Below, piece after piece: positions 1 to 5,345 of a DNA stretch of 6,068 nt (positions are counted from its first letter, which is position 1; each line of letters opens with the position of its first letter). The position numbers and the translations under genes were made by a program. The stretch covers positions 1 through 6,068 of the forward strand of contig WREN01000150.1 of the NCBI GenBank assembly GCA_009779295.1. The letters are read 5' to 3'. The DNA is from Oscillospiraceae bacterium (GTDB lineage Bacteria; Bacillota; Clostridia; Oscillospirales; CAG-272). The notes under the pieces were generated by a model. The model ran no database searches and was not told the origin of the DNA. It saw only the letters and a program-made list of their open reading frames with translations.

Positions 1-1
1 G

Positions 2-781
2 ACTTTCCTGCACTGCGACACCACTATAAAAGCGCTTGAAAGCGGATTCAACGTAATATGTGAAAAGCCCATGGCGTTAAATTATGAAGACTGCCTTAAG
101 ATGTGCGAAGCGGCCAAACGCACCGGCAAGCTGTTCATGGTCGCACAATGCGTGCGTTGGAGCAATATCGTGCAGGCGGCGAAAAAATACATGGCTGAAG
201 GCACTTTCGGCAAAGTCAAAACGGCTTGCTTCAAGCGCGACGGCGGTCCGCCGAAATGGGGATGGGAAAACTGGTTCAACAAAGAAGAATTGTCCGGCGG
301 CGCGCTGCTTGATATGCACGTACACGACCTTGACGCGCTTCAATATCTATTCGGTGTGCCTGAATCCGTAAGTACCGGCGCCGGCAGGATTTTCCCTGAA
401 GTAGGTTACGATATAGTTTGTACGAATTACTACTACAAAGACGGTTTGTTCACGCACAGCACGACCGACTGGTCTACTGATAATAATATCTATTACAACA
501 ACACGATGAGAGTTGATTTCATAAAGGGATATTTAATCAGTGCAAGTTTCGGCGGACAGTATATCTTCCGCGCAATGGGTACCGACGGTTCGTCAGTTGA
601 TTTGATTCCGGAATACGGCGGCGATAATTTTTATTATAAAGAAGTGAAATATTTCGTCGATTGTCTGCTTGCCGGCGAACCTGTTACCGAATGTACTCCC
701 GAATCTACCGCGGAATCGATACGGATCGCGTTGACGGAAGGCGTCAGCGCGAGTAAAAATGGAGAGAGGATTTATTTGTAG
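2..781 (+). CDS. Gfo/Idh/MocA family oxidoreductase (5' end cut off by window edge)
   Basis: This is a probable NAD(P)-dependent dehydrogenase, often acting on sugars, inositols or sugar derivatives; the substrate cannot be told. The frame is open from base 2, giving 259 visible residues to a TAG at 779-781. The first visible residues run through FNVICEKPMAL, which holds the family's EKP motif (fragment residues 21-23), so the ATG at 71 is internal and not the start. About the first 70-80 residues, including the Rossmann GxGxxG, lie outside the window. The C-terminal domain shows the SGGALLDMHVHDLD stretch, with the family's HxxD signature at H108 and D111 (fragment numbering). The ending NGERIYL is typical of the family. 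It is a different paralogue from the oxidoreductase at 3088-4131: the two share motifs but differ widely elsewhere. It converges on the lipoprotein gene. The family is certain; the substrate is unknown. Confidence 0.93.
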   Translation, partial: TFLHCDTTIKALESGFNVICEKPMALNYEDCLKMCEAAKRTGKLFMVAQCVRWSNIVQAAKKYMAEGTFGKVKTACFKRDGGPPKWGWENWFNKEELSGGALLDMHVHDLDALQYLFGVPESVSTGAGRIFPEVGYDIVCTNYYYKDGLFTHSTTDWSTDNNIYYNNTMRVDFIKGYLISASFGGQYIFRAMGTDGSSVDLIPEYGGDNFYYKEVKYFVDCLLAGEPVTECTPESTAESIRIALTEGVSASKNGERIYL

Positions 782-783
782 AA

Positions 784-802
784 GAATCTCCCCGACGGCT
801 AC
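784..802 (+). repeat. Possible decayed fragment of the palindromic repeat seen at 2974-3089
   Basis: GAATCTCCCCGACGGCTAC here resembles GAATCCCCCTCGGCTAC at 2973-2989. They differ by one substitution and a T-to-GA change. Both copies sit directly beside the stop codon of a Gfo/Idh gene or its spacer. Only this short end is recognisable here, so chance similarity is possible. Confidence 0.3.
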
Positions 803-832
803 ATTCGAATAATTTTTTACCAATGCAATGCG

Positions 833-872
833 AAACCCCCGTTTGATACTCCTCAAACAGGGGTTTGTTTTC
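833..872 (+). terminator. Rho-independent terminator after the first oxidoreductase
   Basis: The arms are AAACCCC (833-839) with GGGGTTT (860-866) and, inside a C/A mismatch, GTTTGA (841-846) with TCAAAC (853-858). The loop is TACTCC, and GTTTTC follows. It lies about 50 bp past the stop at 781. The T-run is short but the 13-pair stem is strong. In the opposite sense it could also slow transcription leaving the lipoprotein gene. Confidence 0.75.
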
Positions 873-880
873 ATGCTGAA

Positions 881-905
881 GGGTGGATTTTTATCCACTC
901 TTTTT
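881..905 (+). terminator. Second terminator hairpin between the convergent genes
   Basis: GGGTGGAT (881-888) pairs with ATCCACTC (893-900), with one G-T wobble and a TTTT loop. Five T residues (901-905) follow on the + strand. The T-run overlaps the TAA stop of the - strand lipoprotein gene at 904-906. Read on the - strand the stem is not followed by a T-run, so it acts best as a backup terminator for rightward transcription. Confidence 0.7.
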
Positions 906-2361
906 AATCAAAATCTACAAATTTATCGATCGCGGCCGCTACTTGATTTTCAACTTTCGCGAACAGCGAGCCGATGCTTGCGTTACTTTCCTCGCCCTGT
1001 TTCATGATGCTCGAATTAAGGCTGGCCCAATTGAAAACGGTACCCAAATCTATAACCCTATGCTCGAAAATTATATCGAGCATTTTTATTGATTGCTGGT
1101 CCCGCGCGTATTTCTGCGAAAGCGTGATGTCGTAATAAGTCTGAATAACCGTGTATTTCGACTCCGCGGCGAGCGATTCGAGGACTATTCCCGTGCGTTC
1201 GAGGTTATCAGCCGTCGTCGGTATGCACATCAATACCGCCGACTGGTGGATATACGATAAATAATCCGTTTGCTTTTCATCGTATTTAGCGCGCGGAAGT
1301 ATCGCGAAGTCGTCCTCCATCTCACGAAAAGCCGAAAAATGGAATATAACGTCAGATTGCAAGAGTGCCTGCCCACCTGTCCAAACACCTACAAGCGAAA
1401 CACCGCTAGTATCACCGAACTTTGTCAGCCGGTAATTGAAGAATATATCGTCGCGGTTCATCATTTGAATAGCTTTATCGAAAGCGCGCTGGTAAGATTC
1501 GGTATTTATTGCGAGAAACGGAATATCGTCGGCGTCTTTTCTGATAGACTTTTCGCCGAACGCCACGATGAGCGCGGTATATTCCTCCGACATGCCGAAC
1601 ATACCGAACTGGTCGTTTTTATCCATAACGCCGTCGCCGTTGAGGTCTTCGGTAACGGCTTTCATCAATTCAGACACGACGTCAGCGGTCCAGTTGCCGT
1701 CAAGGACGAGTTTATACGGATCAGCCAATTCGTAATCCGCCGCCATACGCATGTTCATCGCAATCGGCATAACCGCGTCGTAATAGGCTATCCCAATGTC
1801 GCCTGCCGCGAAAAACAATCTGTTTTTGATCGTAAGGTCGTCGTTTGTGGTTTTCGCCCACCACGGTTTATTTAAATCTATATGCGGAATGGTTTTCCAG
1901 TCCACGAGATACCCCTGCGCGAGATCACCCTGACTGCTTATCGCTAAGAAAGCCGCGTCGAATTCCCCTGCTCCGGACGTAACTTCTTTTTTAATCATCG
2001 ACACAATATTTCCGTGCGGGACTTGATTATTTTTCAATTTGATTCCAAGTTTCTCTTCGACGGCAAGGTTCCGCTCGTAAATCGAGTCGTTGAGAACTTC
2101 GCCTTCTTGCTGTTCAACGACTATCGTATGCGTCGCCCAATGCATAGTCGCCGGGTCGATGTTCAAGAATATGAATTCTTCACCTTCGAATTTTATATCC
2201 GGCACAGTTGCGTAAAGCCGCGTTTCTTCAGCGGCGGTAGTATCCGCCGGCGAATTATTTTTCGCGGTCGTGTCGGACGGCTTGTCGGACGTTCCTCCGC
2301 AGGAGAAAACGGTTATCGCCATTACGAAAATCAGTGTAATAGATAAAATTTTCTTCATCAT
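904..2361 (-). CDS. Extracellular solute-binding lipoprotein of an ABC-type importer
   Basis: This is a 485-residue secreted protein tethered to the membrane by lipid, probably capturing a sugar or oligosaccharide for an ABC importer. Residues 1-20 are a signal peptide: MMKK, a hydrophobic core, then the lipobox VFSC with Cys21 as the lipidated residue. A Thr/Ser/Asp-rich linker follows to about residue 45. The rest resembles clostridial family-1-type binding proteins, with a PWWAK stretch (166-170) and a calcium-type loop DLNGDGVMDKND at 239-250 (D239, N241, D243, D247, D250). The start is ATG at 2359-2361; an adjacent ATG at 2356-2358 would serve equally well. There is no evident Shine-Dalgarno, and the upstream gene stops 9 bp before, so translation may be coupled. 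No permease or ATPase gene follows, since the next gene is convergent. The ligand is unknown. Confidence 0.88.
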   Translation of the reverse strand: MMKKILSITLIFVMAITVFSCGGTSDKPSDTTAKNNSPADTTAAEETRLYATVPDIKFEGEEFIFLNIDPATMHWATHTIVVEQQEGEVLNDSIYERNLAVEEKLGIKLKNNQVPHGNIVSMIKKEVTSGAGEFDAAFLAISSQGDLAQGYLVDWKTIPHIDLNKPWWAKTTNDDLTIKNRLFFAAGDIGIAYYDAVMPIAMNMRMAADYELADPYKLVLDGNWTADVVSELMKAVTEDLNGDGVMDKNDQFGMFGMSEEYTALIVAFGEKSIRKDADDIPFLAINTESYQRAFDKAIQMMNRDDIFFNYRLTKFGDTSGVSLVGVWTGGQALLQSDVIFHFSAFREMEDDFAILPRAKYDEKQTDYLSYIHQSAVLMCIPTTADNLERTGIVLESLAAESKYTVIQTYYDITLSQKYARDQQSIKMLDIIFEHRVIDLGTVFNWASLNSSIMKQGEESNASIGSLFAKVENQVAAAIDKFVDFD

Positions 2362-2370
2362 ACGTAACGA

Positions 2371-2931
2371 TTATTTTAAAATTCTAATTTTGCCGATGAG
2401 CGGGAGGTCTTTAGCTTTGCCGCCGACTGCGTTCACTATGCCGAGGATCGACAATACCAGGGAAGGTATCCACATGAGCAATCCTATTATTGTCGAAACT
2501 ATTCCGGCGAGCGCAAATAACCATGCCGCTACCAATATCGCGCCTAAAATCATACCGATAATACCCAATCCGATACTTATTACAATCTGGGCGATGAATA
2601 ATACTATACCCTGATTGGCATGGAAACGCGCGTATCTTGAATTCGGCGCCGCTAAAAGCGGGATCAAAAACAGGATTCCGATATACGCGAACAGCGATAA
2701 CATCTTATTCTGTTCGATATCCGCCTGGTCAAATTGATTCGTCGAATCGCTTGTGTTATTGAAATTTTGCATTCTCTGCTGCATATTCTGTTGCTGCTGA
2801 GGATTTTGATATTGCTGCTGCTGTTGCTGTGGACGTTGCTGTTGCACCGGAGTTCCCATTTGTGCCCCGCATGACGGGCAAAACTTTACGTTATCTGCGA
2901 CTTGGGTTCCGCATTTTCTGCATTGTGCCAT
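2371..2931 (-). CDS. Zinc-ribbon, Gln-rich, multi-pass membrane protein (DUF4870-like)
   Basis: This 186-residue protein has three parts. Residues 1-25 are a zinc ribbon with two CxxC pairs (Cys4/Cys7 and Cys18/Cys21; CRKCG and CPSCG). Residues 30-52 are a Gln-rich linker, continuing into an Asn/Ser/Gln-rich stretch to about 70. Residues 76-186 are a hydrophobic domain of about three to four membrane segments, starting near FAYIGILFLIPLL (81-93), with the SRYARFHANQG motif (98-108) that recalls the DUF4870/Tic20-like family. Its molecular function is not known; such proteins are taken to be cytoplasmic-membrane proteins with the ribbon facing the cytoplasm. I chose the ATG at 2929-2931: an AAAGG site lies 11 bp upstream, and that site would touch the longer GTG start at 2941-2943. 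It is the first gene of a likely pair with the lipoprotein gene. Confidence 0.85.
   Translation of the reverse strand: MAQCRKCGTQVADNVKFCPSCGAQMGTPVQQQRPQQQQQQYQNPQQQQNMQQRMQNFNNTSDSTNQFDQADIEQNKMLSLFAYIGILFLIPLLAAPNSRYARFHANQGIVLFIAQIVISIGLGIIGMILGAILVAAWLFALAGIVSTIIGLLMWIPSLVLSILGIVNAVGGKAKDLPLIGKIRILK
2776..2844 (-). repeat. Triplet-rich CAG/CAA tract coding the Gln-rich linker
   Basis: On the + strand this reads as CTG/TTG triplets with a few interruptions. The longest clean run is six glutamine codons at 2812-2829. It encodes residues 30-52 of the zinc-ribbon membrane protein. Mixed CAG and CAA codons make replication slippage less likely than in a pure repeat, but the length could still vary among strains. 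Confidence 0.7.
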
Positions 2932-2942
2932 TTTAGTACACA

Positions 2943-2947
2943 CCTTT
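2943..2947 (-). promoter_or_regulatory. Ribosome binding site that sets the zinc-ribbon gene start
   Basis: AAAGG on the - strand lies 11 bp before the ATG at 2929-2931. The in-frame GTG at 2941-2943 shares a base with this site, too close to be served by it, so the ATG is preferred and MCTK is not part of the protein. Confidence 0.65.
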
Positions 2948-2973
2948 CGTTATTTTTTTATATTATTAAATAG

Positions 2974-3089
2974 AATCCCCCTCGGCTACGCCGTATCCCC
3001 CTTTAGCAAGGGGGAGAAGGATAATAAATATTCTTTCTTTCCCTCCCTTGTTAAAGGGGAGATGTCAACCGCAATTGACAGGGGGGATT
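2974..3089. repeat. Palindromic intergenic repeat element of about 116 bp (MITE-like, nested hairpins)
   Basis: The ends are inverted: AATCCCCC (2974-2981) and GGGGGATT (3082-3089). Inside each end is a small hairpin: CGGC-TAC-GCCG (2983-2993) on the left and TGTCAA-CCGCAA-TTGACA (3063-3080) on the right. Next inward are TCCCCCTT-TAGC-AAGGGGGA (2996-3015) and CTCCCTT-GTTA-AAAGGGGAG with one bulged G (3043-3061). An AT-rich centre separates the two halves, so each half mirrors the other in layout with diverged sequence. Similar G/C-run palindromes are, from memory, common between genes in clostridial genomes. There is no coding capacity, no T-run and no clear target duplication. It separates the two - strand operons and may end transcription or stabilise the 3' end of the upstream message. 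Confidence 0.8.
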
Positions 3090-4131
3090 ACCCCAGATAA
3101 ACGGTTTTCCCTGTTCTTGCGCTTTCATACGCCGAAGTAATGATTTTAACCGCTTTGATTGCCTCAAGCGGCATTACCTGCGGATCCCTATCCTCAAGCA
3201 CTGCGTCGATCATATCGTTCACCTGCGCGGTATGACCTGTAAGCAGCGTCGGATTGGAACTCACCGCGCTGAAGTTGCCTCCGCCGTAAGTTTTAATCAT
3301 CTCTTCTTCTTCGCCTTCCGCCATATCGCGGACTTTCCACGTTTTGATGGCGTCGTTCTCCACTTCAATAAGACCTTCCGTGCCGTAAACCTGCAAGTAA
3401 ACGCTTCGGCTTGGCGTTATACACGTCGAACTGACGAACGTTCCCGTCGCGCCGTTCTTGAATTTTAAAATCGAAGCCGTCAAATCCTCCGTTTCGATGT
3501 TGTGGTTATAGACGCCGATCGTAGATGTGATACTCTCAACGTCGCCCATCAGCCATTGCATAAGGTCAACGCTGTGTACGGATTGATTCATCAAACTTCC
3601 GCCGCCGTCCATTGCCCATGTGCCGCGCCATCCGCTGCTGTCGAAATAATTCTGGTCGCGGAACCATTTAAGCGAGAACGTCGCCAAAATCAACCGCCCG
3701 AGCCGCCCTTCATCGACTGCGTTCTTGAACGGGAGCATACACGCGTTTGAACGCATTTGGAAAATAACGCCTACTTTTTTGCCTGTTCGGACTCTTGCTT
3801 CCTCAATTTTCAAAGCCTTTTCGACGGTGATTTCGATAGGCTTCTCGCACAGAACATGCTTGCCCGCTTCGAGCGCCCTGACGGTGTACTCCGCGTGCAG
3901 ACCGCTCGGCAGCGCGACGCTGATAATGTCGATTTCAGGATTGGCAAGCAAATCGCCAAAATCTGTACACGTAGTAACGTCAGGATTGTTTGCTTTTACG
4001 GCGTTCAACCTGTCCTGTTTCAAATCGCAGACCGCGATGAGTTCGGACTTCGGATTGGTTGCCGCCGCGTTTACGTGCGAAACCCCGACGCCGAGTCCCG
4101 CTACCGCATAACCTATTTTACCGTTTTTCAT
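3088..4131 (-). CDS. Gfo/Idh/MocA family oxidoreductase
   Basis: This is a complete 347-residue probable NAD(P)-dependent dehydrogenase of the cytoplasm, of normal family length. Residues 4-40 form the first Rossmann strand and nucleotide loop (VAGLGVGVSH, G12, G14, G16), followed by CDL at 35-37, whose Asp36 suggests NAD rather than NADP. The EKP motif is at 96-98. The C-terminal domain has GGGSLMNQSVHSVDLMQWL, with the HxxD pair H186 and D189. The protein ends in RTGKTVYLG. The ATG at 4129-4131 is preferred; a longer TTG start at 4150-4152 would place the GGGGAG ribosome site inside the coding region. The stop TAA at 3088-3090 takes its last two bases from the neighbouring repeat. It is the second gene of an operon, 26 bp after the methyltransferase-family gene. 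The substrate is unknown; a sugar, polyol or sugar acid is usual in the family. Confidence 0.93.
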   Translation of the reverse strand: MKNGKIGYAVAGLGVGVSHVNAAATNPKSELIAVCDLKQDRLNAVKANNPDVTTCTDFGDLLANPEIDIISVALPSGLHAEYTVRALEAGKHVLCEKPIEITVEKALKIEEARVRTGKKVGVIFQMRSNACMLPFKNAVDEGRLGRLILATFSLKWFRDQNYFDSSGWRGTWAMDGGGSLMNQSVHSVDLMQWLMGDVESITSTIGVYNHNIETEDLTASILKFKNGATGTFVSSTCITPSRSVYLQVYGTEGLIEVENDAIKTWKVRDMAEGEEEEMIKTYGGGNFSAVSSNPTLLTGHTAQVNDMIDAVLEDRDPQVMPLEAIKAVKIITSAYESARTGKTVYLG

Positions 4132-4144
4132 TTGATAATTTTCA

Positions 4145-4150
4145 CTCCCC
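4145..4150 (-). promoter_or_regulatory. Ribosome binding site that sets the second oxidoreductase start
   Basis: GGGGAG on the - strand lies 13 bp before the ATG at 4129-4131, a slightly long spacing. It sits in the 26-bp gap after the methyltransferase gene and overlaps the first codon of the alternative TTG start, which argues against that start. Confidence 0.6.
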
Positions 4151-4157
4151 AAAATAA

Positions 4158-5216
4158 TTAAATTTTGCCGTTGTAATATTTTTTTATATAATTTAATATT
4201 TCGCTTTCAGCATTGATGGTAACCGGATGATCCAAAAACATCGAATCCTCAATGAACTCCTCCGCGTCTGTAACAGCGATACATTCCGCTTCGCTTCGTT
4301 TGCATACCTCGCGGTTTGTGCAAACGAGGTCGGACGAGTCGATCGGATCGACCCGCAAATTATTCATATCAAATTTGTCGATGGCTTTTTTCATTTCGGC
4401 TATATGACATTCATCGGTTCCGCAGCAGCCGCCGATAATTAAAATTCCCGCGTTCAAAAACTTCTCCGCGTATTCACCGAACAATTTCGCGTCGCGCTCA
4501 TGCTGATCCGGCAATCCGGCGTTGGGCTTCGCAATCAACGGGATTCCCAAACCCGCCGCGTACGGCGCTATCGGTTCGAGCAGTTTAAATATCTCTTCCG
4601 GTCCGGTGGAGCAGTTCGCGCCGAACGCGTTAATTCCCAGTTCGGCAAGCGTTAATAAAGAGGCAAGGAGCGTATCACCCGACATCGTGCGCCCGTTCGA
4701 TTCAATCGTCATGGTTACAAAAATCGGTTTGTCACTGATACTCCGTATCGCGGTAACCGCCGCGCGGACTTCGTTGAGATTGATATTTGTTTCAGGCATG
4801 TAAAAATCAACGCCGCCCGCTTCAAGTCCTTTAACCTGCTCAACGTAATATTCCACGATATTATCGAACGGCTCAATTAAAGATTCCGTCGTCGACATAT
4901 CGCCGCCGACCAGTTTTGCGCCGGATTTTTTCGCGATCAAAGTCAATTCTGTATTTAATTTTATAACGTTATCCAATCCGTGATGTTTTAAAACCGGTCG
5001 CGTGGTGTTAAGCGTCGGAGTTAAAACGGCGTCCGAACCGCTGTTTACGTATTTACTCTGTATTTGGATCAACTTATCCGGATTTTCCAAAACATACTTT
5101 TCCACGGAACAACCCGTAGGCATACCGATTTTCATAAGCTGCCTGCCGGTTGAGCCGTCAAGCAATAGCGGCAGCGGGAAATTTTTCGGGTATCTGTAAT
5201 AAGTTTCTCTTTCCAT
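4158..5216 (-). CDS. Stand-alone homocysteine S-methyltransferase family protein
   Basis: This 352-residue zinc-dependent methyltransferase-family protein has the homocysteine-binding barrel also found at the N-terminus of cobalamin-dependent methionine synthase (MetH). The family moves a methyl group to homocysteine to give methionine. The order is as expected: LLLDGSTGRQLMKIG (18-32), TPTLNTTRP (66-74), GGD (104-106), PETN (141-144), GANCSTGPEE (199-208), AKPNAGLP (229-236) and GGCCGTDE (262-269). The zinc ligands are all present: Cys202, Cys264 and Cys265. Folate- and cobalamin-binding modules are absent, so the methyl donor would be a small molecule or a separate corrinoid protein. About 60 residues past the barrel (290-352) are an extension I do not recognise. 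The start is ATG at 5214-5216, with GGAGAG (5223-5228) six bp upstream. It is the first gene of an operon with the oxidoreductase. The true acceptor is unproven. Confidence 0.88.
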   Translation of the reverse strand: MERETYYRYPKNFPLPLLLDGSTGRQLMKIGMPTGCSVEKYVLENPDKLIQIQSKYVNSGSDAVLTPTLNTTRPVLKHHGLDNVIKLNTELTLIAKKSGAKLVGGDMSTTESLIEPFDNIVEYYVEQVKGLEAGGVDFYMPETNINLNEVRAAVTAIRSISDKPIFVTMTIESNGRTMSGDTLLASLLTLAELGINAFGANCSTGPEEIFKLLEPIAPYAAGLGIPLIAKPNAGLPDQHERDAKLFGEYAEKFLNAGILIIGGCCGTDECHIAEMKKAIDKFDMNNLRVDPIDSSDLVCTNREVCKRSEAECIAVTDAEEFIEDSMFLDHPVTINAESEILNYIKKYYNGKI

Positions 5217-5237
5217 TTTTATCTCTCCATGAATTAA

Positions 5238-5253
5238 GTAATATTAATATTAC
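5238..5253. promoter_or_regulatory. Perfect 16-bp palindrome, possible operator
   Basis: GTAATATTAATATTAC is identical to its reverse complement. It covers the -10 element and the expected start of transcription of the leftward promoter, a classic place for a repressor. It is nearly all A/T, so chance is not excluded, and no regulator gene is present in the window. Confidence 0.4.
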
Positions 5254-5275
5254 CACACATCCGAATATTTGTCAA
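5247..5275 (-). promoter_or_regulatory. Sigma-A promoter for the methyltransferase-oxidoreductase operon
   Basis: On the - strand the -35 is a perfect TTGACA (5270-5275), the spacer is 17 bp, and the -10 is TAATAT (5247-5252) preceded by TG plus one base (extended -10). Transcription should begin near 5240, leaving a leader of about 24 bases that carries the GGAGAG ribosome site. Confidence 0.8.
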
Positions 5276-5284
5276 TAAAACTCC

Positions 5285-5313
5285 TTGATAAATTTTGCGT
5301 GGCGTGATATAAT
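5285..5313 (+). promoter_or_regulatory. Sigma-A promoter for the CE15-like esterase gene
   Basis: The -35 is TTGATA (5285-5290), the spacer is 17 bp, and the -10 is a perfect TATAAT (5308-5313) with an upstream TG at 5305-5306 (extended -10). Transcription should begin near 5320, about 25 bases before the GTG start. The -35 boxes of the two divergent promoters are only 9 bp apart, so polymerase or a regulator at one would probably affect the other. Confidence 0.8.
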
Positions 5314-5331
5314 TATATAAAATGTTAATTT

Positions 5332-5335
5332 GGAG
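5332..5335 (+). promoter_or_regulatory. Ribosome binding site that sets the esterase GTG start
   Basis: GGAG lies 10 bp before the GTG at 5346. The only other upstream in-frame start, ATG at 5322, lies about two bases from the predicted transcript start and has no ribosome site, so GTG is preferred. Confidence 0.6.
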
Positions 5336-5345
5336 TTGGTTTATT

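Noticed and set aside
71..781. ATG at 71 as the start of the first oxidoreductase
   Set aside because: The same frame is open to the window edge, and the upstream residues include the family's EKP motif, so this Met is internal.
883..1092. Short + strand open frame after the terminators
   Set aside because: It overlaps the end of the lipoprotein gene in antisense and begins inside a terminator hairpin.
1270..1875. 201-residue open frame on the + strand
   Set aside because: It lies wholly antisense to the solute-binding lipoprotein, is rich in His/Arg/Val typical of reverse-strand shadows, and has no recognisable motif.
2941..2943. GTG start for the zinc-ribbon protein
   Set aside because: The ribosome site AAAGG overlaps it; the ATG at 2929-2931 has a workable distance and gives the usual zinc-ribbon N-terminus.
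2974..3089. Complete mobile element with TA or other target duplication
   Set aside because: The flanks (TAG on the left, ACCCC on the right) give no convincing direct repeat and there is no transposase, so only a repeat is called.
4150..4152. TTG start for the second oxidoreductase
   Set aside because: It would put the GGGGAG ribosome site inside the coding region and add seven residues not needed by the family.
5307..5318. 12-bp palindrome ATATAATTATAT at the rightward -10 as an operator
   Set aside because: It is pure A/T and follows from the TATAAT box itself, so there is little evidence of a separate site.
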